A stretch of DNA of 38,129 bases from Yoonia sp. R2331. Its GTDB lineage: Bacteria > Pseudomonadota > Alphaproteobacteria > Rhodobacterales > Rhodobacteraceae. Positions 1-10,600 of this stretch are shown piece by piece. The notes under the pieces were generated by a model. It worked only from the letters and a program-made list of their open reading frames with translations, was not told where the DNA came from and ran no database searches. The position numbers were made by a program, and so were the translations under genes. Where the stretch lies: contig NZ_JBGCUN010000005.1 of the NCBI RefSeq assembly GCF_041103235.1, positions 1 through 38,129 of the forward strand, written 5' to 3'. Positions within the stretch are counted from its first letter, which is position 1. Each line of letters opens with the position of its first letter.

Positions 1-127
1 AACAACGCTGACAAGCTCAATGGCAACGACGGCCGGGACGAGATCTTTGGCGGCTATGGCAATGACCGGATCACCGGCGGCTGGAAAGACGATATCCTGC
101 ACGGGCAGGTGGGCAATGACTTTATCA
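1..127. repeat. Terminal overlap, left copy (circular join)
   Basis: These 127 bases are identical to 38003-38129 at the other end of the window. The repeat lies inside the RTX part of the serralysin gene and keeps its reading frame across the join. An exact end-to-end overlap is what an assembler leaves when it linearises a circular molecule, and 127 is a common largest k-mer. The simplest reading is therefore a circle of about 38,002 bp, not a biological duplication. Confidence 0.93.
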
Positions 128-747
128 AGGGCGGCGATGAAAACGACCGGATCTGGGGTGGCAGCGGCGCCGATCTTTTGGCCGGCGAAGACGGCAAGGA
201 CGTCATGGGCGGCGGTTCTGGCAACGACAAGATGTGGGGCGGTGGCCAGAACGACGTGATGGCAGGCGATGCAGGCGCTGATGTGATGCGCGGCGGTGGC
301 GGGCGCGACACGCTGCGTGCCGGTGATGGCAACGACCAGCTTTATGGCGACAACGGTGATGACCTGCTGGAAGGCAACGCTGGCAACGACCGCCTGACCG
401 GTGGCACCGGCAAGGACCTTCTGCGCGGTGGCATCGGCAGCGACATCTTTGACTTCAACCAGATCAAGGACAGCAAGCTGGGCAAGAATGCCGATGTGAT
501 CGGTGACTTCAACGCGGCCCGTGACCGCATTGATCTGCGCAGCATTGATGCCGACTGGACCGCTGGTGGCAATCAGAACTTCCAGTTCCGCGGCGGGGCA
601 GGCTTCAACGACGCAGGCCAGGTGCGGGTGATCAAAAAGAACGGCGACACCATCGTGCAGGTCAATACCGACAACGACAAAGCCGCCGAGATGGAGATCA
701 CCTTGCGTGGCAATCACAACCTGACAGCGGATGATTTCATCCTCTGA
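1..747 (+). CDS. Serralysin-type RTX metalloprotease, C-terminal part (continues from 36965)
   Basis: This is the 3' part of a gene starting at 36965. Window position 1 corresponds to base 38003 and codon 347, and the frame is unbroken, giving a 594-residue protein. This part is almost entirely RTX nonapeptides of the GGxGxDxLx type (glycine- and aspartate-rich, Ca2+-binding) down to about base 440. A non-repetitive tail follows, of the kind seen in M10 serralysin C-terminal domains, ending in D-D-F-I-L. A hydrophobic end after an acidic residue is typical of type I secretion signals. The stop is TGA at 745-747. The catalytic domain is described under 36965-38129. The next gene, a DUF4422/GT8 glycosyltransferase, starts about 75 bases downstream on the same strand. 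Confidence 0.93.
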   Translation, partial: NNADKLNGNDGRDEIFGGYGNDRITGGWKDDILHGQVGNDFIKGGDENDRIWGGSGADLLAGEDGKDVMGGGSGNDKMWGGGQNDVMAGDAGADVMRGGGGRDTLRAGDGNDQLYGDNGDDLLEGNAGNDRLTGGTGKDLLRGGIGSDIFDFNQIKDSKLGKNADVIGDFNAARDRIDLRSIDADWTAGGNQNFQFRGGAGFNDAGQVRVIKKNGDTIVQVNTDNDKAAEMEITLRGNHNLTADDFIL

Positions 748-759
748 CAGGGGCCTATG

Positions 760-788
760 TTGACATCAAAATAGCCACCCGATACGCC
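760..788 (+). promoter_or_regulatory. Candidate promoter for the DUF4422/GT8 gene
   Basis: A perfect TTGACA -35 box lies at 760-765, just after the serralysin stop. With a 17-bp spacer the -10 position is TACGCC at 783-788, which matches the consensus poorly. The start codon follows about 35 bases later. The strong -35 suggests the glycosyltransferase pair has its own promoter, but the weak -10 leaves this uncertain. Confidence 0.3.
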
Positions 789-822
789 CACGAGACGTGA
801 AAATGTGGGGATGCGGGCGGTT

Positions 823-2667
823 ATGAAAGCCACGCTTTATACGGCTTATCACAAGCCTTCACCGATCCTGAAAAGCGACGCGGTTGTGCCACTGCATGTG
901 GGCTGCGCCAAGGCAGGCACCCCCCTGCCGGGCATGGTGGGTGACCACACCGGCGACAATATCTCGGACCGCAACAGCGCCTATTGCGAACTGACCGGCC
1001 TTTACTGGGCATGGAAGAACGATCAGGACAGCAGCCATATCGGCCTGATGCACTACCGCCGGGTGCTGGATCTGGCAGGTCAAGCCGATGACCCGATGAC
1101 CGAGGTTTTCGTGCCGCGGTTTGAGATCGCCGATTGGCTGGGGCGCACCGAAAGCTGGCTGGCGGATGCTGACGTCGATGTGGTGGTGCCGAAACCGCAT
1201 CTGGTGGGCAATAACCTGACCGTCAATTTCGCCAAGCGCAGCCAGCCCGGCGATCTGGCCCTGACGCGCGAGATCATCGCGCAGCACCACGCCGACTGGC
1301 TCGAAGATTTTGATACCGTCATGGCCGGGCGCAAGCTGCTGCTTGGCAATATGTGCCTGATGCGTCGTGACATCTTTGATCGCTATTGCACATGGATGTT
1401 CGACATTCTGGGCCGCGTCGAAGAGGCAGACGTCGATCGCAGTCACTATAACCCCTATCAGTCCCGCTATCTGGGGTTCATCTCCGAACGCCTGCTGACG
1501 GTGTTCATGCACCGCTTGCGCCGCGAGGATCCATCGCTGAAGGTGCGCGAGGTCCATATCCTCAACACCGCCAACGCCATGGTCCTGCCCACCATTGCCG
1601 ACGCCAGCCTCAATGGTCCTGAACATATCAACGTGGCCTTTGCCGCTGACCGCGCCTATCTGCCCCATACCGCCGCGATGCTGCGCTCGATGTTTGATCA
1701 CGCGGCACCGGACCGGCAGCTGAACCTGTTTTTCCTGCAGACCGACATCGCACAGCCCGATATGGACCTGCTGGCCGAAGTCGTGGCGACCCGCCCAAAA
1801 ACCACGCTTTACCCCATCGCCGCTGGCAACCCGTTTGAAACGAGCTATCGCTCTGCCAGCCGCGCGCCGTCAAATGCCACCTACAACCGGTTCCTGCTGT
1901 TTGATCTGCTGCCGGGGCTCGACCGGCTGCTTTATGTGGACGTCGACATGATCTTTCGCGGCGACGTGGCAGAGGTCTTTGACACCGATATGGGCGCGGC
2001 CCCCCTTGGTGCTGTGCCCGATTACATCATGACCCGCACGCTGACGGGGCCGACGCGCACAGCGCATCCCGATATCCCCGATATGGGTGCCTATCACCGC
2101 AAGACGCTGGGCCTTTCGGACGCCCAGATCGCAGGCTACTTCAACGCAGGTCTGCTGCTCTTTAACTTTGCTGCTATCGACGATGTGCCGGGGACCGGGG
2201 CGAAACTGATCAAGATGGCCCAGACCGGGCAATATCTGTTTCGGGATCAGGACATCCTGAACGCCTATTTCAAGGACAACGTCTTTCGCCTGCCGGCGCG
2301 ATTCAATGCCTTTAACTCCAAGTTAGAGACTTATGCCCGCGTGCCGCAGGCCAATTACCGCGAGGCGATGGCAGGCCGCGCCGACCCGCTGATCATCCAT
2401 TACGCCGCCGGTGATCACAAACCCTGGTCGGGCCATGCCATCGGGCAGGCGCAACACTATTGGGATGCAATAGCGCGCACGCCGTTCTACCCCGAGATCC
2501 TGTCGCAGAACCTCGCCGCTCACCAGAAGACCGACGCCAAGCCTCACCGTCGCCAGCGCCGCATCGTCGGCGTGGGCCGCGAAATCGCCAATCGCGCGCC
2601 GTTCCTGCGCAGCCCGCTCTTGCGGGTCTATGACGTGCTGCGCCGCGTGGCGAGGTTCGGGCGATGA
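823..2667 (+). CDS. Two-domain glycosyltransferase (DUF4422 + GT8)
   Basis: The protein has 614 residues from the ATG at 823. That start puts the DUF4422 opening (M-K-A-T-L-Y-T-A-Y-H-K) at the N-terminus. An upstream GTG at 805 and ATG at 811 are in frame but would add non-conserved residues. Residues 1 to about 255 match DUF4422, with the hallmark TGDNIS, YCELTGLYWAWKN and HYRR segments. From about residue 268 a GT8 (LPS galactosyltransferase-like) domain follows, with the DxD metal-binding motif D373-V-D375, an FNAGLLLFN segment and a C-terminal H-x4-G-x-HKPW motif at about 526-536. Both domains are typical of enzymes that add hexoses to surface polysaccharides; donor and acceptor cannot be read from sequence. 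Its stop overlaps the next start in ATGA. Confidence 0.9.
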   Translation: MKATLYTAYHKPSPILKSDAVVPLHVGCAKAGTPLPGMVGDHTGDNISDRNSAYCELTGLYWAWKNDQDSSHIGLMHYRRVLDLAGQADDPMTEVFVPRFEIADWLGRTESWLADADVDVVVPKPHLVGNNLTVNFAKRSQPGDLALTREIIAQHHADWLEDFDTVMAGRKLLLGNMCLMRRDIFDRYCTWMFDILGRVEEADVDRSHYNPYQSRYLGFISERLLTVFMHRLRREDPSLKVREVHILNTANAMVLPTIADASLNGPEHINVAFAADRAYLPHTAAMLRSMFDHAAPDRQLNLFFLQTDIAQPDMDLLAEVVATRPKTTLYPIAAGNPFETSYRSASRAPSNATYNRFLLFDLLPGLDRLLYVDVDMIFRGDVAEVFDTDMGAAPLGAVPDYIMTRTLTGPTRTAHPDIPDMGAYHRKTLGLSDAQIAGYFNAGLLLFNFAAIDDVPGTGAKLIKMAQTGQYLFRDQDILNAYFKDNVFRLPARFNAFNSKLETYARVPQANYREAMAGRADPLIIHYAAGDHKPWSGHAIGQAQHYWDAIARTPFYPEILSQNLAAHQKTDAKPHRRQRRIVGVGREIANRAPFLRSPLLRVYDVLRRVARFGR

Positions 2668-3335
2668 TCCGGCGGATGCCATGGTTCAAGGACGGCCAGA
2701 TCAGCCGCCCGGTCTATATCGTGGCCAGCCCCTACAAGACCGCGACCACAACGGTGGGCGAGGCGCTTGTGACCCTGGGCGCGGGCAAAAAGGACATGCG
2801 CTACAAGGCCGGGCTGATCAAGAAATACGCCGATCCTATTCGCACCCTGAACCGCGAGATCAAGCGCAAGACCGACTTTGACGATTGGCTGGCCGCCAAT
2901 GAAACCCGCGTCTGCCAGATGCTGGCTGGATTCACCGCCCATGTGGCACCCTTTGATATCTTCTCGGATGCGCCTTTTGGCCATACCCAATTGCACCCGT
3001 TCATCCGCAAGGCGATTGCCCCCAAGGCGCGGTTCATCTGGGTGAACCGGCCCAAGGATGCCTGGCTGGCATCGGTGCGCAAATGGGAACTGTCCCACCC
3101 CGAGACCTACCCAAAACATGACCTCTGGCACACGGACCCCGAAGCCAAGATCGAGATGCTGATGAAACGCCGCCGCCGCCAGCGGTTGCAGTTCAAGGCT
3201 CTGGCCGATGCCCGGCCCGACGATTGCCTGACGATGCACATTGATGACCTGAAAACCTATGATGTGCTGGCCGATTTCTGTGGCGTGCCGGTGCCATCCG
3301 CACCTGTGCCGCGTAGCAACGTCAGCCGGTCCTGA
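2664..3335 (+). CDS. Sulfotransferase-like protein
   Basis: The product has 223 residues. Its ATG overlaps the TGA of the upstream glycosyltransferase (ATGA), so the two are probably translationally coupled. Residues 22-31 (S-P-Y-K-T-A-T-T-T-V) resemble the 5'-phosphosulfate-binding loop of PAPS-dependent sulfotransferases. Residues 123-138 (A-R-F-I-W-V-N-R-P-K-D-A-W-L-A-S) resemble the 3'-phosphate-binding segment, with R129 and S137 in the expected places. The coupled glycosyltransferase suggests it sulfates a sugar in the exported glycan, which is inference. The family is divergent, so a related P-loop role remains possible. No signal peptide is visible, in keeping with cytoplasmic PAPS use. 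Confidence 0.7.
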   Translation: MIRRMPWFKDGQISRPVYIVASPYKTATTTVGEALVTLGAGKKDMRYKAGLIKKYADPIRTLNREIKRKTDFDDWLAANETRVCQMLAGFTAHVAPFDIFSDAPFGHTQLHPFIRKAIAPKARFIWVNRPKDAWLASVRKWELSHPETYPKHDLWHTDPEAKIEMLMKRRRRQRLQFKALADARPDDCLTMHIDDLKTYDVLADFCGVPVPSAPVPRSNVSRS

Positions 3336-3377
3336 CCCTTAGGGGGCATCAAATTTGCAGGGGGGGCGACGGCCGCA

Positions 3378-3393
3378 TTTCAGCAAGCTGAAA
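3378..3393. other. Small palindromic hairpin between convergent genes
   Basis: TTTCAGC and GCTGAAA are separated by AA, between the sulfotransferase stop (3335) and the sqdB stop (3450). No T-run follows on the plus strand, so it is at most a weak or factor-dependent terminator or an RNA-stabilising hairpin for the plus-strand operon. Confidence 0.3.
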
Positions 3394-3421
3394 CGCTGAC
3401 CCCGCAGGATCACCGGAATTG

Positions 3422-3447
3422 AAAAGGGGCCCCGCAGGGCCCCAAAT
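3422..3447 (-). terminator. Intrinsic terminator of sqdB
   Basis: GGGGCCC (3426-3432) and GGGCCCC (3437-3443) form a perfect 7-bp stem with a 4-base loop. Read on the minus strand it lies just after the sqdB stop codon and is followed by TTTT, the standard rho-independent layout. In the plus direction the downstream sequence is AAATTCTT, so it could also work weakly against the opposing operon. Confidence 0.75.
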
Positions 3448-3449
3448 TC

Positions 3450-4607
<1,158 letters not shown>

Positions 4608-4730
4608 GACGCTATGCTCCTTTGTAACAGACGTCGCAAAATGTGGGGTGTGTATTGCCGCTCTGGGGGGGGACCGCAACCGCTTTTGGGGCGGATCGGC
4701 GGTCAGGTGTGTCTGCGGTGTCAAAGCTGT

Positions 4731-4759
4731 TTGAACTTTGACCCGCTCAGGGCTAGACC
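4731..4759 (+). promoter_or_regulatory. Candidate promoter in the sqdB/epimerase divergent region
   Basis: The 176-bp region 4608-4783 between two divergent genes must hold both promoters. On the plus strand TTGAAC (4731-4736) and TAGACC (4754-4759) are 17 bp apart and end 24 bases before the epimerase ATG. Both boxes match the consensus only partly. I could not pick a convincing minus-strand promoter for sqdB. Confidence 0.3.
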
Positions 4760-4783
4760 GCCCTTGAACAGGCTCTGGGCAAA

Positions 4784-5761
4784 ATGGCGGGTGTGATGCA
4801 GAATTCTTCTCCTTTGGTGTTGGTGGGTGGCTTTGGTTTTGTGGGTCGCAACATTATCGAACAGGTCCAGACTGACCCCGCGTTTTCCGGCCTTGCCCCA
4901 GTGATTGTCGATAACTTGACCAACCCCGCACCGGGGTATGAAGACCTTGATCTGCCGCAGCACATCGGCGGCTATCAGGACCAGGCAGCGATTGATTTCG
5001 TGAATGGTATCGAAACGCCCGAGGGGGCAGGGCGCATCTTCGTGTTTCTGGCCGGCGAAACCCGCGTGGCGGAATCCAAGGATCGGCCACTGGATTTCAT
5101 CGACGCCAATATCGTCGAACCGTCGCGCTTTGTGATGCAGGCGGTGCAGCCCGGTGACCGTTTCATTCTGATCTCGACCGCTGGTGCGCTGTTTGATGGC
5201 AGCTTTGAGGTGCGCGTCGACAGCCCCGTCGGCCCCAAGAATTTCTATGGCGCCACCAAAGCCGCCGAAGAGATGATCCTCGAAAAGCTCGTGACCCTGC
5301 GCGGTGGCACCTTTAACGTGATCCGACTGACCAATGTCTTTGGTAAATTTTCTGATAACAAAAAGTCGGCTGTGCACGCCTTTACCCGCGCCGCGATTGC
5401 GGGCGCCGAGGTGACGATCAACGGTGACGGCGGGCAAAGCCGTGACTTCATCTATGCCGGTGATGTGGGTTATGGCATCGCCACGCTGGCGGCCAAATTG
5501 CGCGCCGGTGAAGAGACGGCGGATGTGAACATGTTGGGCTCTGGTGTCTCGACCACGTTGATGGATGTGGTCGCCGCCATTGAAGAGGCGACAGGCAAAC
5601 CGCTGGCCTATCAAAAGGTGCCCGCCAAGGAACTGCTGGCCACAGAACCGCGCGACGTGATCGCCAATGGCGACGATGTGAAGGTCCTGCTGGGCGACCA
5701 CATCACGTCCTTTGTCGATGGTCTGCGGGAAACCCACGGCTATTATCTTAACCGCAGTTAA
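4784..5761 (+). CDS. NAD-dependent epimerase/dehydratase (extended SDR)
   Basis: The 325-residue extended short-chain dehydrogenase has a Rossmann loop G-G-F-G-F-V-G (15-21), a catalytic serine in the I-S-T-A-G segment (S131) and Y155-x3-K159. A later R-D-F-I-Y-A-G-D-V segment is typical of nucleotide-sugar epimerases and dehydratases. The substrate is not predictable; UDP-hexose 4-epimerase or a related activity is likely. ATG codons at 4784 and 4796 are both possible starts, and both keep the Rossmann fold intact. It is transcribed away from sqdB, so the two may share a control region and could feed one pathway. Confidence 0.85.
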   Translation: MAGVMQNSSPLVLVGGFGFVGRNIIEQVQTDPAFSGLAPVIVDNLTNPAPGYEDLDLPQHIGGYQDQAAIDFVNGIETPEGAGRIFVFLAGETRVAESKDRPLDFIDANIVEPSRFVMQAVQPGDRFILISTAGALFDGSFEVRVDSPVGPKNFYGATKAAEEMILEKLVTLRGGTFNVIRLTNVFGKFSDNKKSAVHAFTRAAIAGAEVTINGDGGQSRDFIYAGDVGYGIATLAAKLRAGEETADVNMLGSGVSTTLMDVVAAIEEATGKPLAYQKVPAKELLATEPRDVIANGDDVKVLLGDHITSFVDGLRETHGYYLNRS

Positions 5762-5813
5762 GACGTTGATGCGCATGGGGTGTGCATGCTTTGTGTATAG
5801 GGTCTGCATCCCT

Positions 5814-5841
5814 GATCCGGCACCGTGCGGTGCCCCGGATC
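5814..5841. other. Long hairpin between epimerase and methyltransferase genes
   Basis: GATCCGG-CACCG and CGGTG-CC-CCGGATC pair as about 12 bp with a 2-base bulge and a 2-base apex. It sits 53 bases after the epimerase stop and 30 bases before the methyltransferase start. There is no T-run, so it may be a processing or attenuation hairpin rather than a classic terminator. Its core, GGCACCGTGCGGTGCC, recurs nearly complete at 34034. Confidence 0.4.
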
Positions 5842-5870
5842 AAATCATCCGATAAGGAAGATTATGTCAT

Positions 5871-6812
5871 ATGGTCAGGTCTGATGGTGCCACATCCAGC
5901 TTGATCGCCCGGATGGTGACCCGGTTCCCAGACCTGCTGATCTGTGATCCTGCGGGGCAGTTTGTGGTGCTGCCCGATCACGGATTTCGCGATGTCAGCA
6001 CCCGTGTGCTGGATCGCACGGTGGGGCATTTACCCGATCACGCCACGCTGGCCGCACGGGGGTTTCACTGGGACCTCAATGTGATGCTGCGCGATCTGCC
6101 TGACGCGCGCGCCAGAGATCTGGGGTTGGAAAAAGTCATGCCACCAAAGGGGTTACCCTTTCCGGGGCGGGATACGGGCGTGTTCTTTGACTTTCGCAAT
6201 GCCGATGCGCTGGCGGGGGTCTTGATGCAGGCAGGCTTTGTCTTTGACCCCGGTGCGCAGATACTGGATTTCGGCTGCGGCACCGGACGCACCCTGCGCA
6301 CCCTGTCGCTGGCCTGGCCCGATGTGGCCTGGACCGGCGTTGACACCCATGCCCGCGCGATTGGTTGGGCGCAGGCGGCGATGCCGGATCTGACCTTTGC
6401 AGCCACGGCACATTATCCCCCCTTGCCAATGGCGGACGAGACCTATGACGCGGTGATTTCAGCCTCGGTCTGGGCTCATTTTTCTGAAGCGTTTGCAATC
6501 ACTTGGCTGTCAGAAATGGGGCGCATCATCCGCCCCGGCGGGTCCCTCGCATTCAGCACCCATGGGGTCTACGACATCATCAAACGGCTGGCCCGTGACC
6601 AGATGGATGGGGCCACCGCAGAGGCCTTGATTGTCACCCTGACCCGCAGCGGCCACGTCTGTGTTGAGCCTCAGGATGGTGGCACCTGGGGGACGTCCTA
6701 CATGCATCCAGATTGGCTGGACCGGCAGCTTGGCACGACCTGGAACCGGGTCGGTTTTGCCGTGGGGGCCTGGGGCGGACGCCAGGATATTCACGTCCTG
6801 CAACGGCGCTGA
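5871..6812 (+). CDS. Class I SAM-dependent methyltransferase
   Basis: The 313-residue protein has a central methyltransferase domain. Motif I is I-L-D-F-G-C-G-T-G at 131-139, an acidic motif II (G-V-D) follows, and further on come D-A-V-I-S-A-S-V-W-A-H-F and a post-motif R-P-G-G-S. These fit the Methyltransf_11/25 type that methylates small molecules or sugars. The first roughly 100 residues are not recognised. AAGGAAG at 5854-5860 supports the ATG at 5871; an ATG at 5864 in another frame closes after six codons. It may methylate the surface glycan, inferred from context only. Its stop abuts the stop of the opposing sulfotransferase gene with no gap. Confidence 0.85.
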   Translation: MVRSDGATSSLIARMVTRFPDLLICDPAGQFVVLPDHGFRDVSTRVLDRTVGHLPDHATLAARGFHWDLNVMLRDLPDARARDLGLEKVMPPKGLPFPGRDTGVFFDFRNADALAGVLMQAGFVFDPGAQILDFGCGTGRTLRTLSLAWPDVAWTGVDTHARAIGWAQAAMPDLTFAATAHYPPLPMADETYDAVISASVWAHFSEAFAITWLSEMGRIIRPGGSLAFSTHGVYDIIKRLARDQMDGATAEALIVTLTRSGHVCVEPQDGGTWGTSYMHPDWLDRQLGTTWNRVGFAVGAWGGRQDIHVLQRR

Positions 6813-7568
6813 TCAGGCCTGATCAAACAGCCGGGCGTTCATGTACTGACGAAAGCTGTCGCGCTTGGCCTCGGCTTCTTCGGGGCTCACCAGTTTCTTG
6901 AGGTTACGGCTGATCGCACCGCCCCCCGGTGTCAGCCCCATCTTGCTGGCATGGGCGCGAATGGCCGCCTCGCAACCGTTCTGATCGGCGGCGATATCCT
7001 CGTAGACCAACGGCAAGCAATCGTCGCCTAACTGCTTGACCAGATTTGATAAAATCTGATTTTGTTTGATCAGCTGCGTGGATTTTTGCAAGATGTGGTA
7101 GTTCATCTCATCGGCATCGGCAAAGTCGCGGCTTTGGCTGCCGCTGATCTCTTTTTTGCCGGTGTCGTGCCAGACCCCGGTCTCCAGCGCCTTTGCATGT
7201 GACAGGGCCTGTTCAAAGATCGCACGGCGGCGCAGGGCAATCACATTGACCGCGTCAAATTCGGCCCTAGCCCATTTGATGATTTCCATCATGGCGCGCT
7301 TGGGGGCATAGGTTTCGCCGGTCAGCATCGCCGCCACACGCGGCGCATAGCCCACCATGACCTTGACCCCGATCGTGGGCGAGGCATCGTCGTCCCGGCC
7401 CACATCCTTGAGCCGCGTCATGACATCACCCGCTGTCGCCGGCTCTTCGGCGCGCAGCAATTTCAGGAAATGTTCCTTGGGGCGCCCCAATCCGCCGATC
7501 ATGCGGATATCCCCCGCCAACATCGTCGATCCGGATCGTGGCGTGGCCAGCACCAATGTGAAATTCAT
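6813..7568 (-). CDS. Stf0-like sulfotransferase
   Basis: The 251-residue protein resembles the Stf0 family, whose known member sulfates trehalose in mycobacteria. Its N-terminal T-P-R-S-G-S-T-M-L (residues 9-17) is the PAPS 5'-phosphosulfate loop, followed by G-R-P-K-E-H-F. A later N-V-I-A-L-R-R-R-A-I-F-E-Q-A-L-S-H-A-K segment matches the 3'-phosphate and substrate region. A purine-rich site (AAGGGG) precedes the ATG at 7568. It diverges by 74 bases from the giant glycosyltransferase at 7643. With the other sulfotransferase-like gene at 2664 it suggests two sulfation steps on the glycan. PAPS-synthesis genes are not on this replicon and must be chromosomal. Confidence 0.8.
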   Translation of the reverse strand: MNFTLVLATPRSGSTMLAGDIRMIGGLGRPKEHFLKLLRAEEPATAGDVMTRLKDVGRDDDASPTIGVKVMVGYAPRVAAMLTGETYAPKRAMMEIIKWARAEFDAVNVIALRRRAIFEQALSHAKALETGVWHDTGKKEISGSQSRDFADADEMNYHILQKSTQLIKQNQILSNLVKQLGDDCLPLVYEDIAADQNGCEAAIRAHASKMGLTPGGGAISRNLKKLVSPEEAEAKRDSFRQYMNARLFDQA

Positions 7569-7642
7569 CTACAACCCCTTGTCCTCTTGCCCTAGCATCT
7601 GCCAAGAGCAGCGCGCGCAGATTTGAACGATAGGGTCCCCTT

Positions 7643-10600
7643 TTGCAAATAGACAATTTCCCGATCACGCCGCTGCCTGACCTCAGCCGGTATCAAGCCC
7701 CTGCAACTCCGGGCCCACGTTTGCGGGTCTGTATCGCCACCGAGGAAATCGTCGGCCCCGTGCGCAATGGCGGCATAGCCTCGACCTATTACCACCTCGC
7801 CCGGTTGCTGACCGCGCAGGGCCATGACGTCACCGTCTGCTATCTCAAGGGCACGCGGGTCGAAAACAAGGACGCCGATCACTGGATCAAATGGTATGGC
7901 GACATGGGCGTGAACTTTGTCCCCATGCCGCAGGTCGACAGCGACGCGCCAACGATGTGGCAGCGGCGGCAATACAGCTTCTACCAATGGCTGAAAAACG
8001 CGCCCGAACCCTATGACGTGGTGCATGTCTCGGAATGGCGCGGCGGGTCTTACTACGCGCTGCAAGCCCGGCGGTTGGGGCTGGCGTTCAAGGATACGCT
8101 GTTTCTGGTCAAGGCCTCCTCGCCCCATATCTGGAACCGGCACTACCAGATGTCCTTTGTGAACAACAAAGACATGCTGTCGACGATGTACCCCGAACAG
8201 CAATCGATCGAGCTGGCCGATATGGTCATCGGCGGCTCTGCCCACTTGCTGCGCTTTATGGAACACACCGGCTATACCCTGCCCGAGGGTGACACATATG
8301 TGCAGCCCAACGTGCTTTTGTTTGATGATGTGGCCGTGCAAGACCAGCGCGGACCTCTGGAACCGGGTGACCGCATCCACACAAAAGAACTGACGTTCTT
8401 TGGACGTCTTGAGGCCCGCAAGGGCCTCGAAATTTTTTGTACCGCACTGGACTATCTGGTGGCGCGCGGCATCACGCCGGAAAAGGTCAGCTTTGTCGGC
8501 AAACAGGGGCAGAACATGCCCACCACGCCCGACACCCGCAACCTTGATGTGATCATGGCGCGCGCGCGCAACTGGCCGTTTCCGATCGACATCCACACCG
8601 GCTTTGACCAGCCTGATGTGCTGTCGTTCCTGACCGCAGCACCACGCATTGCGGTGATGCCGTCCTTGATCGAAAACTCCACCATGGCCGCTTATGAGGC
8701 GCTGCTTTACAAAGTGCCCTTTATCGCCACCCGGACGGGGGGCACGCCGGAGTTGATCGCACCCGAAGATCACGACGATATGCTGGTGGACGCCAACCCC
8801 AGATCGCTGGCCGACGGCTTGGAAAGGGTCTTGCACGAGGGCGGCAAGGTCGGACGCTGTTCCTTTGACAATGCCGATAACCTCGCCACATGGGACGGCT
8901 TTCACGACCACCTGGCAGGTCGCAAAGGCGACGGCACGCTGACGCAGATCATCAACCGTGCGCCCTGGACCGACGCGCCATCGGTCAGCCTGTGCGTCTT
9001 TTCGGACGGCAATGTACCTGTGTTAGAGACGTTTCTGGACAAGGCGATTTTTGCCGCCGGTGATGCGCTGACCGATATCACCGTCGCTGTGACCACACCT
9101 TCTGAAGAGGCCACCGCACTGGCCGCACGGCACGTGAATGTCACGCTTGTAGACGCCTCAGAGATGACATGGGGCGAGGCATGGAACGCCGCCGCCGCCC
9201 AAGCCAAGGGCGCTGTGCTGCATTTTCTGCGTGCCGATATCCATCAACCGCTGGAAGGTTTTGCCGCGAAAATCGCGCAAAGTTTTTCCACCCCCGGTCT
9301 GGCCGCCGCCGGATCGGTTTGGCAGCGCCGCACGGTCAATGCCAAAGGGGTCGAGAAACTGACCCGCGTGGTGCCGATGGGGGATGATCTGTCCCTGACA
9401 GCACTTGATTACACCCATCTGTCGGGCCGGGGCGTCAGCATTCGCACCGACCACTTCAAGACATTGGGCGGTTTTGATCCGATCTTTGCCATGGAAGGCA
9501 TCGCGCAGGATCTGCTGATGCGGGCCCGTGATCTGGGCCGCGTCGTGGTGATCCCAGAGATGCTCTATCGCGAAGACCCCGCCGCCGAGGCGCTGCAGCT
9601 CAACAAGGCCAACGCACAATATATGGCGATGAACGGGCTGATGAAGGCGCTGGATTACCCCAAGAAACGGGTATTGCACGCGCTGAACATCCGCACGGCG
9701 AACCCGCATGACAATCCGCTGAGCCGTGGGGTGGCAGCGCCAACCCCGCCGGTCACCCTGACCACACCCACCACGGAAAGGGCAGCGCTGGACCTGACGC
9801 TTTTGCCCATTGGCGGGGTGCTGATCCAGACAGACACCCCGCTGGAGACGCTAGAGATCGCAATTGAAGGGGCCACCCCGGAACCGCTGGCATGGGATAG
9901 TGATGCCGCCGGGTCCAGCGCCTATCTCGACCTGCCCAGCCTGATCGGGGGGGAAGCCACATGGCCGCGCCAGATCGACATTGCCGCCACCACAGGCGGG
10001 CAGACCCTGACCCGGCAGATCCGCACCGAAATGCAGGCGGGCGGCGCGATTACCCTGTCCGCCGATGCCCCCGGCCTGCAAGAGGTGACAGGCAATGACA
10101 CCGGCACCCCGCGCCTGATCAGCCTGGCGTTACCCCCCACCGACGGCAGCATCCATGAAAATGCCATGCGGATGAGCTTTGATGCCGCTGCATTGCTGCT
10201 TTATCTGTGGTCCCCCCATCCCCGCCCAATCGCGGCGCGCGTGGAAGGGGCCGCCCCCATGCCGATGCTGTTTACACCTTTTGCCGGAAAAGGGCTGATT
10301 GCGGCACTCGACCTTGGCCCCCTGCTCGCTGCACGCGACACCCCGCTGACGCTGGAACTGGTGGATCAGGACGAGGTGTTCCGCACCATTACCCTGACCC
10401 CCGGCCCCCGCGGTCTTTGGGGGTTCCATGCCCCACGCTGGGGCATGACACGCAGTGTTCCGGCCGCCCTCAACGCGTCGTCCATGACCGCATTGAATGT
10501 CAGCCGCGCCGCCGTTGGCAGTGACGCGGGCCTGAACCGAACCCGGTTGGGGCTCGACGAACGGTATGGTTGGCTGCTCGTCCGGCGGCCAAAGGAACAC

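Noticed and set aside
109-747. A separate 212-residue calcium-binding gene starting at 109
   Set aside because: The frame is open upstream and joins the serralysin gene across the circular junction; it is the C-terminal part of that protein.
4608-4724. A 39-residue N-terminal extension of SqdB
   Set aside because: It would precede the Rossmann loop, has no conserved pattern, and the internal ATG at 4607 has a good GGAG ribosome-binding site.
5864-5884. Six-codon upstream reading frame before the methyltransferase
   Set aside because: Its ATG is only 3 bases from the likely ribosome-binding site, and chance can explain such a short frame.
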